The position numbers and the translations under genes were made by a program. Below, piece after piece: positions 1-10,749 of a stretch of DNA of 64,000 nucleotides. Source of the DNA: Luidia sarsii. Lineage: Eukaryota > Echinodermata > Asteroidea > Paxillosida > Luidiidae. The DNA lies in contig OX465120.1 of the NCBI GenBank assembly GCA_949987565.1, forward strand, positions 1,777,037 through 1,841,036. Reading direction: 5' to 3'. The notes beneath the pieces are model-generated. The model was not told the DNA's origin and ran no database searches. It saw only the letters and a list, made by a program, of their open reading frames with translations. Position 1 is the first letter of the stretch; every line of letters begins with the position of its first letter.

Positions 1-130
1 TCCTCTATCTCTCTCTCCCCTCTCTATCTCTCTCTCTCTCCCCATCTCTCTCTCTCTCTCTCCCTCTCTCTGACACTCTCCACCTCACCCTTCCTCTCTC
101 TCTCTCCCCTCTCTATCTCTCTCTACCTGA
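1..130. repeat. CT-rich microsatellite
   Basis: Imperfect (CT)n with CCCC and TAT interruptions runs from the window edge. No gene is supported here. Confidence 0.9.
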
Positions 131-199
131 AAACTACATGTACTATACACGTATCTCCCTCTCCTCGCTCTCCCTTGAAATGGCCTCATCATCTTTTAG

Positions 200-225
200 G
201 CAGATCTTTGGCAGAATATCAAATG
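200..225 (+). CDS. possible 26-bp microexon of an unrecognised plus-strand gene
   Basis: A 26-bp stretch lies between an acceptor-like ATCTTTTAG and a donor-like GTACGT. Read as two bases then complete codons it gives RSLAEYQM and ends in phase 0, which joins in frame to the candidate exon at 313-353. I do not recognise the protein. The support is splice-site context and phase agreement only. The rest of the gene would lie left of the window, or in exons I could not find to the right. Microexons of this size are known in animals, but chance is a real alternative. Confidence 0.33.
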
Positions 226-312
226 GTACGTGGGCCTACGTGTACCGGTAATTGAAACTTTGGCCTTGTGCGAGCGTAAAATTCTGGTCCAATCAAAACT
301 TTTCATTTTCAG

Positions 313-353
313 GTACTGAATGTGTGCAAGGCCAGTGGCTTAGTGGGAGTAAG
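313..353 (+). CDS. possible 41-bp exon of the same unrecognised plus-strand gene
   Basis: The segment is preceded by a good pyrimidine-rich acceptor (TTTTCATTTTCAG) and followed by a good donor (AAG then GTAAGA). Translation in phase 0 gives VLNVCKASGLVGV plus two bases. Together with the 26-bp candidate upstream it reads RSLAEYQM-VLNVCKASGLV without a stop. No family is recognisable from so few residues. This is the better supported of the two candidates because both splice signals match consensus. Confidence 0.42.
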
Positions 354-359
354 GTAAGA

Positions 360-815
360 TTTCCCTCCCTTTTGTTAAATTTGCAAAATTGCCCCAAAAC
401 AAGACTATACTAACTTAGCCACTCAAGGTTAATGGCTAAGGATTGAGATAGAGAGGAACTCAGGAAGGCCGGAGATAGGAATTGAATTGACATTCAATTT
501 TTAATAAAAGGCAAGATCATACACGTGTAGTAGTTCGTAGTTCTGGGGGGAAAAAAATTACAGGAAAACCTCAAGGTACATGTACAGAAGGTAAGAATAA
601 AATCAAAAACAAACTTTCAACTTTCTTTCTTCTCCTCTGGCTCACAGAAAGGTCCCTCTCAGATTTAAATTGGAAAGACTTGAAAATTGTTGAGAGGGTC
701 GTTTAGAGAAACTCCGACAAGCAACTTGTAGCATTTTCTCTGTTTTCTCCACATGTATTATACAAACTTGTACATCCGTACATGTACCAGCGTACACTGT
801 ACACTCTCTAAATTA
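360..815. other. non-coding stretch, nothing recognised
   Basis: AT-rich unique sequence after the donor at 354. No exon-like reading frame, RNA gene or repeat stands out. Confidence 0.5.
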
Positions 816-817
816 TG

Positions 818-1135
818 AGGAAAACAAAGTGAATAATCCACTTGCACAAAAGAGTGACATTTCCTCAAGAAAAACCAAAAACCGCTCAAAAAAGAGTGGA
901 AACCACATGTGGAAACCGCTAAGAATGGAGTCAAACACCACTCTATAGATATATGCAACTCTTTTTCGAGTTGTCCGTCTTTCACGGCTGCTGACAAGAG
1001 TGGGATTTCCCTCCACTCTGAACATTTTTTTCACGTCTTTGACAGTGTTTTTCACTATTTTTGAGCGGTTCTGTTTTTTTTGGAGCGATTTTCACTCCTT
1101 GAGAGAGTGAATTATTCACTCTTTTTGCATGCAGA
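818..1135. mobile_element. foldback MITE-like element, family D copy 1
   Basis: The ends are inverted: GTGAATAATCCACT near 829 and AGAGTGAATTATTCAC near 1105-1125. The interior contains repeated AGAGTG / CACTCT and ACCGCTC / GAGCGGT motifs that fold back on each other. A second copy in the opposite orientation is at 30066-30341. No coding capacity is seen, so it is non-autonomous. The boundaries are approximate and no target duplication was identified. Confidence 0.6.
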
Positions 1136-1693
1136 GTACAGTGCAGTGTGGGTGTGCACCAACCTCAACACTCTTTGAATTTTGAGCTGATTGAAATTGC
1201 CGGGTCCCCCACCCCTACCCTACTGTCAGTGGCCAGGATGGCAGGTGAAGATGCACCCACTCTTATCTATCCCCACGGCCGGCTACATGTATGTCCCTCG
1301 TCCGTCGACTCGTCTGAGAGACAGACGAGTAATTGACCGAGATAAGGACACATCTCCAATCTTCTCATCCCATCGCGAGGCCGAAAAAAAAAATTGTCGG
1401 GCGGAAATGAGAGGGACCGAAAGAAAAAGAAAAAATCCACAAAGTGAAAATTGCAATCTGCTCTTATCTCCGCCAATAAGGGGCACTTAATGTCTTTAAT
1501 CTTTTAATTTTGATCTACATGTAAATGTGTTTGCCTAATAAACTTACAGAGTGACAGCACATGAACACATGACTGTGCTGTAATTTACATACTGTATACG
1601 TGTATATCTGGTACTCGTACATGCATACGTTAGTGTAGGCCTCCATACATGTATCTACAATGAACACGTACAGTACGTGTACCGTACATGTAA

Positions 1694-1742
1694 AGATCCT
1701 AGCTGGAAAGACTGTCCAGCTAGGATCCAAACATCAGGCCCT
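1694..1742 (+). repeat. diverged copy of the GATCGAAACGTC dispersed motif (family A)
   Basis: CCTAGCTGGA and TCCAGCTAGG form a perfect 10-bp hairpin stem, followed by GGATCCAAACATCAGGCC. That tail is a variant of the GGATCGAAACGTCAGGCC tail found at about nine other sites in this window. Confidence 0.55.
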
Positions 1743-2139
1743 CCTATTTCATTTTTTAAATTTGATTGATTGAGATTTGATTCATTTAGAAAAACGAACA
1801 AAAAGCGAAAGGTAGGCCCTAATGGAAACCAAAAAAAGACAGCAAACGAGAAAAGACGGCACAGAACAGATGCATCGGACACAAATGCGCAACTGTCCGC
1901 GAAAACAACTCGGGCCACTTTTCTATTTTGGGAACGCTTTTTCACCCAAATCTCTCTGAGTGGCTACAAACGTACATCAATTATTTGGAGAAAGGCAGGA
2001 GCTGAAGTTACATGTACCGCTTACATGTACGTGCTCGAGTGTGAGAGCAGGGAGACAATCTGACCCTTGCCATCCCTCAAACAGTCAAAATATTGAGACA
2101 AGGCGGACTGAGGATTAGTCACAGCTCCAGACCCTCTTG

Positions 2140-2556
2140 TGAGTGGGACAGGGGACTGAATGAGGAGGGGGAGGAGGATGGGGAGGAGGGGGAAGAGGGG
2201 GAGGAGGCGGAGGAGGGGCGGAGGAAGGTGAGGGAGGAGGAGGGGGAGTAAGAGGGGAGGAGAGGAAGAGGAGGGGAGGGGGAGGAGGGAAAGAGTGGAG
2301 GGAGAGGGGAGGAGAGGGAGGAGAGGGAGGAGAGGGAGGAGGAAGAAGAGGGGGGTGAGGAGGGAGAGGAGGAGGAGGGGAGAGGAAGGGAGGAGGGGGA
2401 GGAGGGGGAGGAGGAAGTAGAAGAAGAGGAGGAGAATAAGGGGAAAGAAGAGGAGGGGAGGTGGAGGAGGAAGAAGAGACGGAGGGGAAGGAAGAGGAGT
2501 CGGAGGAGGAAGAGGGGAAGAGGAGGAGGGGGAAGGGCAGGAGGAGGAGGGAATCG
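2140..2556. repeat. GA-rich simple repeat
   Basis: Imperfect (GGAGGA)n purine tract. The long reading frames across it are low-complexity Pro/Ser/Leu or Glu/Arg translations and are not treated as genes. Confidence 0.9.
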
Positions 2557-2559
2557 TCC

Positions 2560-2671
2560 TTGTCTTCACTGTGCCAACATAAGGTGTGCTGTTTGACGTC
2601 ACCACGGCGTTGCCGGGGCAACGAGTGGCCGTGGGTCCCGCAGCTGGACTGGCAGGGCTGATAGGGGACAG
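2560..2671 (-). CDS. possible exon of the unrecognised minus-strand gene
   Basis: On the minus strand an acceptor-like GTGAAACCAG precedes CTGTCCCC. Entering in phase 1, as left by the exon at 3690-3785, gives A-VPYQPCQSSCGTHGHSL and continues to the CT-rich tract without a stop. A second frame (LSPISPASPAAGPTATRC) is also open, so the frame is uncertain. No convincing donor was found before the low-complexity region, so the 3' end is approximate. Function unknown. Confidence 0.28.
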
Positions 2672-3038
2672 CTGGTTTCACAGAACCAGTCTATATCTGT
2701 CTCTCGATTTCTCTCTCCTCTCTGTCTGCCCGTAAATGACTGTCTGTCTGTCTCTGTCTCTCGGTTTCTCACTCTGCCAGTCCCTCTGAAACTCTCACCG
2801 TGCAGTTGTCTGTCTGTATCTGTCTGTCTGTCTATGTGTGTTTGTCTATGACTGTCTCCCTTCCACCTCTTTTACTATGTCTCTATTTTTTCACTATCTG
2901 TCTGTCTTTTTCATGTTTTTAGCTTTAGCAGAAAAGCTTTTGTTTCTCTTTATGTCTCTCTCTGTCAAGTCTTTTCCTTCACATTGTCTTTTTATCTCTT
3001 TGTCTCTCTTTTTAGACTCTCTTTCTCTCTTTCTCTTT

Positions 3039-3560
3039 GTCTCTCTCCATCACTCTTTGTATCTCTCCATCACTCTTCGTCTCTCTCCATCACTCTTTGT
3101 CTCTCTACATCACTCTTTGTCTCTCTACATCACTCTTTGTCTCTCTCCATCACTCTTTGTCTCTCTACATCACTCTTTGTCTCTCTCAGTCACTCTTTGT
3201 CTCTCTCCATCACTCTTTGTCTCTCTCCATCACTCTTTGTCTCTCTCCATCACTCTTTGTCTCTCTCCATCACTCTTTGTCTCTCTCCATCACTCTTTGT
3301 CTCTCTCCATCACTCTTTGTCTCTCTCCATCACTCTTTGTCTCTCTCCATCACTCTTTGTCTCTCTCCATCACTCTTTGTCTCTCTCCTTCACTCTTTGT
3401 CTCTCTCCATCACTCTTTGTCTCTCTCCATCACTCTTTGTCTCTCTCCATCACTCTTTGTCTCTCTCCATCACTCTTTGTCTCTCTCCATCACTCTTTGT
3501 CTCTCTCCATCACTCTTTGTCTCTCTCCATCACTCTCTGTCTCTCTCCATCACTCTTTCA
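3039..3560. repeat. 20-bp minisatellite, about 26 units
   Basis: Nearly perfect units of CTCTTTGTCTCTCTCCATCA. Variants (CTACATCA, TTCGTCTC) cluster in the first third while the middle is homogeneous, as expected from recent local expansion. Three units equal 60 bp, so all frames stay open. The resulting Ser/Leu proteins are artefacts. Confidence 0.97.
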
Positions 3561-3689
3561 CCAAAAGAAGTCCAGTGCGGACAGGACTAAAGACCCCAGG
3601 GCAAGACATGGTCGGGCAGGGGGAACCCCAGACGGTGTCACGGACAAGACATTGATGCAATCCAGCCACGTGTATATGTATTCACTCAC

Positions 3690-3785
3690 CTGGCACGGGG
3701 CTGTAGTTGGGAGAGGAGTCATAGTTGAACTGCATCTCTGTGCCGTCCTTGTCCAGCGACTCTTGAATGGGCGCAAGGTTCATAG
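3690..3785 (-). CDS. candidate 96-bp internal exon, unrecognised minus-strand gene
   Basis: On the minus strand the segment lies between a pyrimidine-rich acceptor (TCTTCTTCGCTGCAG) and a consensus donor (CCAG then GTGAGT). Only one frame is open: two bases, then MNLAPIQESLDKDGTEMQFN and YDSSPNYSPVP, leaving one base. Codon choice looks coding (many C/G third positions). It enters in phase 1 and leaves in phase 1. Its phase fits the candidate at 2560-2671. It does not fit directly to the exon at 4200-4299, so a missing exon between them is likely if they belong to one gene. I do not recognise the family. Confidence 0.5.
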
Positions 3786-4199
3786 CTGCAGCGAAGAAGA
3801 GAGGGAACAACGACAACAACGGGCCGTGAACACAATGCCGGCAAGCAGAGATCGAGAAAGGACGAACGTTTACTTGACATGGTGCAATCCCGATGTAAAA
3901 AAAAGGGGCTTACGGTGACACCGTTTATTGTCTCTTTCGAGAATGAGTGCGTGCTCTGAAGAGACCCAAAAACTCACTGTTTTAAGGCAGTGCATGCTTT
4001 GCCCGTCGTTGGGAGACTGGATGCAACTTGAAAGTTTGCATGGCAGGCTCACAATGTACAAGTGAACAACTTTACATGTATGTAAGCATTCTACGCACGT
4101 TGTGAACTCGTCATGCAAACCTCTCACATCTCGTCCAGTTTTTTTTCAGACAGGCAGAGCGCAAACTGCATCAAGTGAGCGGCTTGTGAGATGACTTAC

Positions 4200-4299
4200 G
4201 TGGTGTCGCCGCAAACTTCCCAAAAGCCGATACGGACAGTCTCAACTGCCGTACCATCCTTGACGAGTGCGGAGCCAAAAACCAAATGCATTTCTGCCC
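4200..4299 (-). CDS. candidate 100-bp exon, unrecognised minus-strand gene
   Basis: The reading frame gives AEMHLVFGSALVKDGTAVET then VRIGFWEVCGDTT. It ends at a strong donor-like CAC-GTAAGT. If that donor is not used, a stop codon (TAA) follows at once, so this could also be the C-terminus. The acceptor could be CAG at 4300-4302, which agrees in phase with the exons at 9665-9749 and 5577-5906, or CTACCAG at 4319-4325, which adds LYGELSG. The amino acid mix (V, F, G, W, C) suggests a folded domain rather than a disordered stretch. No family was recognised. The repeated K-D-G-T with the next exon may be chance. Confidence 0.48.
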
Positions 4300-4329
4300 C
4301 TGATAACTCGCCATATAACTGGTAGCAAA

Positions 4330-5034
4330 TTCAATTAGCCGCCGCACTCGGGAATGACAAATTCAGAATTCATTTGATTACATGCTGCCGTCAACCATTC
4401 AGTCCATACACTGGCTACAGTAATTTGGACACATTATACAAGATGTTTACGTGTACATGTATCAAACCCTGTCCAGAGATACTGGGCTATTTCCAAAAGG
4501 AAATTTCAACAAGAATTTTAATGAAATTTTATCACTCAACCATACCTGAAATTTGAAAGTACATGTACGTGTACATGAACCTGTACCTCAAAAGTTTTCC
4601 TGTCAGAATAAATCTAGCAAAGTTACAAAGTTGAATTGGCAAACATGGTAAATTTTGTCAAAAAAATTGAAATTCTTCCGTTACTTTAATTAATAATTTT
4701 TCCAGACTGCCAGAAGTTTAAATTTTTTTTTTTTCTAAAATGTGTTCCCAAAGTATTTTTTTAAAAGTGTGAACCATTTTCCTTATGTCTAGAAATGTCT
4801 CATGATGTCGGAAAACAAAATTGGGCAAGGTGAACATTTTCCCAGAAAGAAACCTTTTTTTTTTAGAATGTGTACAAAACAAACTGCAGATGAAATGTCA
4901 GTAAATAAATATATATGAAAGAATATGAAAGATATTTAAAGATTTTGACAAAGAATTTTAGAATGATATGAAAAACCATTTCACAAGATTTTGAAGATGA
5001 TTTGGACATGAGACTGAAAATTCTTTTTGTGAGA
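4330..5034. other. AT-rich non-coding stretch
   Basis: Low-GC sequence with A/T runs and scattered ACATGTAC palindromes. No exon or RNA gene is supported. Confidence 0.6.
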
Positions 5035-5345
5035 TGTTGAAAATGAATTTTACATGAGTTTGAAAATCCATTTCACAAGCACTTGAAAATGAATTTTGTG
5101 AATTTGAAAAAGATTTTTTTGAATTTGAAAATGAATTTTGTGAATTTGAAAAAGAATTTTGTGAATGGGAAAATGAATTGTGTGAATGGGAAAAAGACTT
5201 TTGTGAATTTGAAAATGAATTTGGTGAATTTGAAAATGATTTTTGTGAATTTGAAAATGAATTTTGTGAATTTGAAAATGAATTTTGTGAGATGTTGAAA
5301 ATGAATTTTGTGAGATGTGTTGAAAATGAATTGCAAAGAGTGTGA
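5035..5345. repeat. 21-bp minisatellite
   Basis: Imperfect units of about 21 bp built on GAATTTGAAAATGAATTTTG, ending in GAGATGTTGAAAATG variants. The unit length is a multiple of three, so Lys/Asn/Phe-rich frames stay open on both strands. These are artefacts. Confidence 0.92.
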
Positions 5346-5576
5346 AAAAACATTTTCTGATATTGAATTTTGCACAATTTTGAAAGTTAACTTCAAAATA
5401 CATGGGATTGAACATCCATTTGATAAGATTTTGAGAATGATTTTTGCAAGAAAATGGGTGAAAACTGTCGTATGTTGTATCTTTCTAAAATTTTGTTTTG
5501 CATGTCCAGTACATGTACATGCAATGTAGTCCTACATGATGTATGTAATGTGTACAGTGGACTTGCTTGCACTGAC

Positions 5577-5906
5577 TTTTGCTGGCGTCATCCTGATCAA
5601 TCAAATCCAAGATGGCGGCCGGAGGGAGAGTCGGGGAGGAGACGCTCCTGGGTTTCCGCGGAGGCAGCGAGGGCGGAGGCAGCGAGGGCGGAGCCGGGGC
5701 CGGGGCAGGGGCCGGGCTGGAGGCGGGGGTGGGGCCGGGGCCAGACTGGAGGGGCCGGAAGGCCTCGGGCCAGACCGTGTCCGCGAACTCTGACCTCTGA
5801 GGGGCGGGTGGTGAGGAGACGCTGCGCATGCGCTTCTCCCACCGGGGCGAGATGGTGCGGAGTTTCTGGGTCAGTTGGTGGACGTCGTCGTCGGACATCC
5901 TTGTCG
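5577..5906 (-). CDS. candidate GC-rich coding exon, unrecognised minus-strand gene
   Basis: This CpG- and GC-rich island stands out from its AT-rich surroundings. The minus-strand frame MSDDDVHQLTQKLRTISPRW then EKRMRSVSS has strongly G/C third positions, as do the two certain genes here. It continues into a Pro/Ala-rich low-complexity region and ends near AILDLIDQDDASK. An acceptor at GACCAG (before 5906) enters in phase 1, matching the exit of the exon at 9665-9749. The only nearby donor is weak (AAAA-GTCAGT). It could instead be a first exon, since ATG at 5898 has A at -3. On the plus strand an AAGATGGCGGC (YY1-like) motif sits at 5609-5619, so a CpG-island promoter is a further possibility. 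Confidence 0.4.
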
Positions 5907-6004
5907 CTGGTCTTTGCGGCGGACAACACAAGGACAGACTCCTCTCAAACTAACAGCGACTGATAAGTGTCCCCAATGGCAGAGCCTCAGCAACTGCTGT
6001 CTCA

Positions 6005-6320
6005 ACTTTTACAAGTTATTGACGACGTTTTGACGATGAAATTCAAAATTATTGAAGACGAAACTCAAAGTTATTGACGACGAAACTCAAAGTTATTGAC
6101 GACAAAGCTCAAAGTTTTTGATGACGAAACTCAAAGTTATTGACGACCAAACTCAAAATTATTGATGACAAAACTCAAAGTTACAGTGATGACAAAGAAA
6201 CTTGAAGTTATTGAAGACAAAACTCAAAGTTACTGACAAAGAAACTCGATGTTTTTGACGATGGAACTCAAAATTATTGATGACAAAACTCTAAGGTTTT
6301 TGATGACGAAACACAAAGTT
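6005..6320. repeat. tandem repeat, about 24-27 bp unit
   Basis: Repeated AAACTCAAAGTTATTGACGA with indels and variants (GATGACAAAACTC, GACCAAACTC). About a dozen units. Confidence 0.85.
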
Positions 6321-6329
6321 TTGGACGAA

Positions 6330-7690
6330 GGAACTTCCAGAAAAAGAGCTGCGATCACACAGTGGTGCCTCCAACAACGATCGCCGATCGAATGTAGCTC
6401 CAAAAATGAACCTCAGTGGAAAGGAAAATCTCTGCAACTGAGTGAGCCTTGGAGAAACAATGGCAAAAAGGTCACGCCGAAATCGGGCAGGTTCGACCTT
6501 TTGACTGATGTCGCCAGGGGGACGATCGAGCAATCTCTTTCTCCTGAAACCCCGCAGAATCACAGTCCGGCGTCAAATATCCTTCCAGCAACTTCTTCAA
6601 AGAGCTCCAGACCAACTCGTCCAAAAAAGGGAGCCTCCCCGAAGCGACTTCCGTGAAGAGAAGAAAACGTACACGTGCAATGTTCGAAAGGGGAAGTTTC
6701 TTCACGACTCTCACAGACTCCCAACGTTACCTCCTTGGTGACTTCTCTGGAGAGCTGCGCTGACAAAGTCACTCAAGCAATGGCCGCTGACACAACCTTC
6801 CAGGGCTATCGTTGGCACGACTTCTTTTGGAGTGCTCCGACTGGAAAACCGACTCCCCGACTGTCGCAAAGTCAACCGTCCAAAGTTATCGTAGAGTCCC
6901 TTTTCCGGAAGAGATCTTGATTTGTAACTTGACAACTGTGCATGTAACCCCCGAGGAAAATGTGTGCGGCAACGCCAGCACTGCAAGATTTGGTTCAAAA
7001 GCTGCACAAGGGACTTACACGTACATGTAGAATCCGTTTGGGTTTTTGCCAAATTGCCAAATGTTCGCCGACCTCTAGAGTTTGATGGTTCAAAAGTACA
7101 TGTATCGGAAGATTACGGATTTAACCAAAAAGATTGATAAGAAAAAAGAATCGGCCTACGATATCTCCCAAAATCAATGTGAATGGCATTGTCGCAAATT
7201 GGCATTGTCGGTGAAATATTAACTTCGACCCAGATTTCAGTTCTCCAGGCAAGTGGTGGAGTGGCCGGGAGCTTTTTCAGGAGAAGTTTGCGTTCCAAAA
7301 GTCAAGACTGCCCGGAAAGCTTCAAGGCTAGCCTGGGCGATGCCTCTGCCGTTGAGGCGACTGTCTTAGCCGCTGGTGAGGGGATGGATAGGGGAGGGGA
7401 GGGAGGGTAGTGCCAGGCTACATGTAGATCTCTGGGTGGGGATTTTTTGGACCTTGGTCAATACAATCTTGGCTGGTTGAACTTGTAGGTGTACATTGTA
7501 GTCCCTACAGTTTATTGTACTGTACACGTACATTGTACAATGTACATATACTACTGGTAGGCAGAAACTCTTGCAGGGCTGACAAGTCAGCTGCCAGGAA
7601 TCTGCCGGCTTCAGTCTGGCTCTTGTGTTTGCCCAGGGGCCCACAGTCAATTGCAAGGTCACTGACCTTTGGACTTGCAGTTGGAACAGA
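6330..7690. other. mostly unique sequence, one weak open frame
   Basis: A plus-strand frame from the preceding repeat to 6656 reads Ser/Lys/Pro-rich (for example RKRAAITQWCLQQRSPIECS). It is not flanked by good splice sites and starts inside the tandem repeat. I do not call it a gene. The remaining sequence shows no exon, RNA gene or repeat. Confidence 0.4.
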
Positions 7691-8270
7691 TAATGCAGTA
7701 GGCCTGCATATGTACATGTACACTGTACATGTAGACCTGTACATAAAGGTACATGTACATGTATACGTACATGTATGTACACGCCTACCGGATATATCTC
7801 CTAGGATCATGTGATGCACATACATGTACAATACATATGTACATGTACCGGTACAGTAACCAGGTAACAGTGTACACACACTGTATGATGTACATGTACA
7901 ATTGTACATGTACAGTACATGTAACGTACATGTACATGTAACGTACAGTACATGTATAGGACTACAGGTGTACATGTACATGTACTGCAATGTGTATACC
8001 CCCCCCCCATACACCTGTAAATTACAGACCTACATGTACAATGTACATGTACATTGTACATTATAATTATGTACAATTTACGGTACTGTACATGTATACT
8101 GTACTGTACATACATGTACGTGTATCAATTGCTGTACAGCACATGTACACAATGTACACGTACATGTACTGTACACTGTATGTACAGTACATGTACATGT
8201 GCAGTAGCACAATGCACACTTTCACATGTACACCATGTACATGCACCGGTACAAATAAACCACACGCATA
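7690..8270. repeat. TACATGTA palindrome-rich stretch
   Basis: Dense overlapping TACATGTAC, GTACATGTAC and TGTACAGTACA motifs. Almost the whole segment is self-complementary at short range. Reading frames here are Tyr/Met/Cys/Thr artefacts. Confidence 0.9.
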
Positions 8271-8290
8271 ATTCAACTGGCCAGAAAGTA

Positions 8291-8306
8291 CCAACAGAGG
8301 GCGCTA
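8291..8306 (+). promoter_or_regulatory. CTCF-like motif
   Basis: CCAACAGAGGGCGCTA matches the core of the animal CTCF site (CCANNAGRNGGCRC). Closely similar sequences recur at 20958 and 47641. Binding is an inference. Confidence 0.35.
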
Positions 8307-8309
8307 TTT

Positions 8310-9040
8310 CATAAAAACAAAGTGGATTCTCTCACTGGAAAGGCGAACCACACTACTGCTGTTTCATGTCTCAATATTTAATACATGTATGTCAGTCTGT
8401 CATCACTTTGGACAACAATCTGGTACATAACAAACGCACACAGTTTGCATATGTACAAAAATGTACAATGTACAATGTGCAAAAATGTACAATGTTCAAA
8501 ATTTACAACATGTGTACAATGCACAAAATGTACCGTATGTAAATGAACATAGTGTATGAACTGTACAAATGTACATGTACAGCACCCGGTACGTGTACAT
8601 GTGTATGTGAGTGCATAATCAGATTGTGTCTCGTGGTAAATCCATTATCAACGTATTTCCATCTTAAATTATAATGCCTTCCCCAATGATTAAACTTTGC
8701 ACCTAAAATGACCCAGAATTATCATTTTGTACACATGCACATGACGCAATGAATGATGTTTGCCGTTGATCATGGTGACATTTGGAGAGACATTGGATTG
8801 TGATTGAGTCCGCATTTGGCAACCCTTCAAGGGTGCTTCCATTTAAATGTACACACCATGTGCTGTTTGGTTTTGTCACTTTTGTCAATTGTTCATATTT
8901 GTACTGTCCAGACCTTTTTGGCTTGCCCCGAGAAATAATCAATGAAATCAAACGCAATGCGTCCAGACACACGTAGGCCTAACTGTATAACATTTGTAGT
9001 GTTTTAAATGTCGCACAGTGGTGGCGAAATGCAAATGGCC
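8310..9040. other. non-coding stretch, nothing recognised
   Basis: AT-rich sequence with TGTACA motifs in its first third. No exon-like frame with splice sites was seen. Confidence 0.55.
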
Positions 9041-9052
9041 CCTTTAAAAAAA

Positions 9053-9235
9053 CGCAGTGGCTGTTGTTACGGCAGTCGTCCGTGTGGTTCCCTGACTTCA
9101 CAGTATTTTTCAGGATGTTTAGCTCTTGGAACCAGACTATCAGCTAATAGACTGGTTCAACCAGCCTGCAATGCTGACGAAATACAATCAAGTCAGGGAA
9201 CCACACGGACGACTGCCGTAACAACAGTCACTGCG
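9053..9235 (+). mobile_element. 183-bp MITE with 9-bp target duplication, copy 1
   Basis: The ends are long inverted repeats beginning CGCAGTGGCTGTTGTTACGG and continuing through CAGTCGTCCGTGTGGTTCCC. The centre also folds. The element is flanked by TTAAAAAAA on both sides (9044-9052 and 9236-9244), a 9-bp target duplication. A second copy of the same length lies inverted at 19859-20041. Nine-base duplications are typical of Mutator-like transposons, but the ends alone do not prove the superfamily. No coding capacity. Confidence 0.93.
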
Positions 9236-9245
9236 TTAAAAAAAA

Positions 9246-9370
9246 GCTGTGTCGTGTCGCACAATGTGACGCACTTTTTAATTTGATTGTTTGGTTTTTT
9301 TTTTTGGTTTTTTTTAGACATGAAGCAAAAACAATGCGTTGCAAAATGTGACACACTTTTTAATTCTATA

Positions 9371-9404
<34 letters not shown>

Positions 9405-9660
9405 CATGAAGAAAAACAATGACATGCCAAAACAAAATTTGTGCTGATAAGTGATCAACTTCAATTCCTTCAATAGTTGACACTTTGGAAAAAACCGAAA
9501 AATAATCATCTTACAATGTACGTTCCCCCCCAAAAAAAAAACCCCGATGCTGTGGGCCTTGTGTCTTTTTTTTAACGTGTTTTACGGGACTTGTGTCCCA
9601 CGGGGGCATTCGCGGGCCCCCTCATGAATATTCACGACCTAACTTCTTGGCATAAATTAA
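9246..9660. other. T-rich non-coding stretch
   Basis: Contains long T runs (including more than 20 near 9371-9400) beside two similar TTTTTTAGACATGAAG segments, which look like a short local duplication. No gene is seen until the minus-strand exon at 9665. Confidence 0.6.
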
Positions 9661-9664
9661 TTAC

Positions 9665-9749
9665 CTGGGATGGATATGTGGCCCTGGTCCAGCCACTGTT
9701 TGGTGCGTTCTGGGCCCAGGGCGTGCACAAGCTCCAAGTATCGAGCAAC
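9665..9749 (-). CDS. candidate 85-bp exon, unrecognised minus-strand gene
   Basis: The minus-strand frame reads VARYLELVHALGPERTKQWL then DQGHISIP plus one base, ending at a consensus donor (CCAG then GTAATT). The acceptor (ACACCAAG) has a poor pyrimidine tract. Entry in phase 0 matches the exit of the start-codon exon at 15618-15662. Exit in phase 1 matches the acceptors at 5906 and 4299. The peptide looks like an amphipathic helical segment. I do not recognise the protein. This is one of the better candidates because the reading frame looks non-random. Confidence 0.48.
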
Positions 9750-9989
9750 CTTGGTGTTTGCGTGTTTGGCATTTTACGGTTTTCAAAAGCAGTGATTTAG
9801 AACCAATCAGTAAATTAGTTTAAGAATCAAGAAAGATGTTTCAGCACAAAGGTAAAGACAAGGTGGAAAGATCACATTAGGAGTGGATTAAATGTGCACA
9901 CATGTACAGTACAGTATAGGTGTATTGTGTATATTATTCACATTTCACAATTCCCCCGCAAAGTAAAACAAAATGGTGTTGTTGTTTTT

Positions 9990-10530
9990 TCACACGGATG
10001 CAAACGGAGACAGAGAAGGAGGAACAGGGAGGGAGAGGGAGAGAGGGAGGGAGAGAGAGAGGGAGAGAGGGAGGGAGAGAGAGAGAGGGGGAGAGAGGGG
10101 GAGGGGGAGGGAGAGAGAGAGACAGGGGGAGAGAGAGAGGGGGGAGGGAGGTAGGAAGAGGGAAGAGAGAGGGAGAGAGAGAGGGGAGAGAGGGAGAGAG
10201 ACAAAGAGAGAGATGGAGTGAGGGAGAGAGAGGGAGGGAGGGAGAGGGAGAGAGAGGGGGGAGGGAGGGAGAGAGAGGGGAGAGAGAGGGTTGGACAGGG
10301 AGGGAGAGGGACAGAGACAGAGGGAGGGAGAGGGAGGGAGAGGGACAGAGACAGAGGGAGGGAGAGGGAGGGAGAGGGACAGAGACAGAGGGAGGGAGAG
10401 GGAGGGAGAGGGACAGAGACAGAAGTACAGTGTAGATAGAGAAGTAGAGAGAGAGGGAAGAGTGAGAGAGGGAGGTAGAGAGAAATAGAGACAGAGAGAG
10501 GGGAGAGACAAACAAAGGAGGTATACAATA
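9990..10530. repeat. GA-rich simple repeat
   Basis: (GAGAGG)n with a short 36-bp higher-order block (GGGACAGAGACAGAGGGAGG) repeated four times near 10308-10420. Long frames are artefacts. Confidence 0.92.
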
Positions 10531-10749
10531 GAAGCGAGAGGCAGCGATATAGTGAATGAATACAGAGGGTGTATTTTTAGCACAGGACGAAGCCATTTCG
10601 TTTTCATCAGAAGAGAATTAATGTTTGGGTAGGGGTTTGAAATCGCACAGCAGGCAGTGAAAGCAATTGATTGCATGACAGAATGAAATGAACAGCATGA
10701 TGCATATATAGAAAGGCCGATTGTGTGGTGAAATAAAGTGAATGGATTC

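Noticed and set aside
2021..2681. Pro/Ser/Leu-rich minus-strand frames of about 190 codons
   Set aside because: Most of the length is GA repeat. Only the non-repetitive 2560-2671 part was kept as a weak exon candidate.
3039..3560. CRISPR-like array
   Set aside because: Units are contiguous with no unique spacers, and the genome is animal.
5612..5800. 62-codon plus-strand frame starting at the AAGATGGCGGC motif
   Set aside because: Gly/Ala/Glu low complexity and no splice donor. The minus-strand frame in the same segment has better coding bias.
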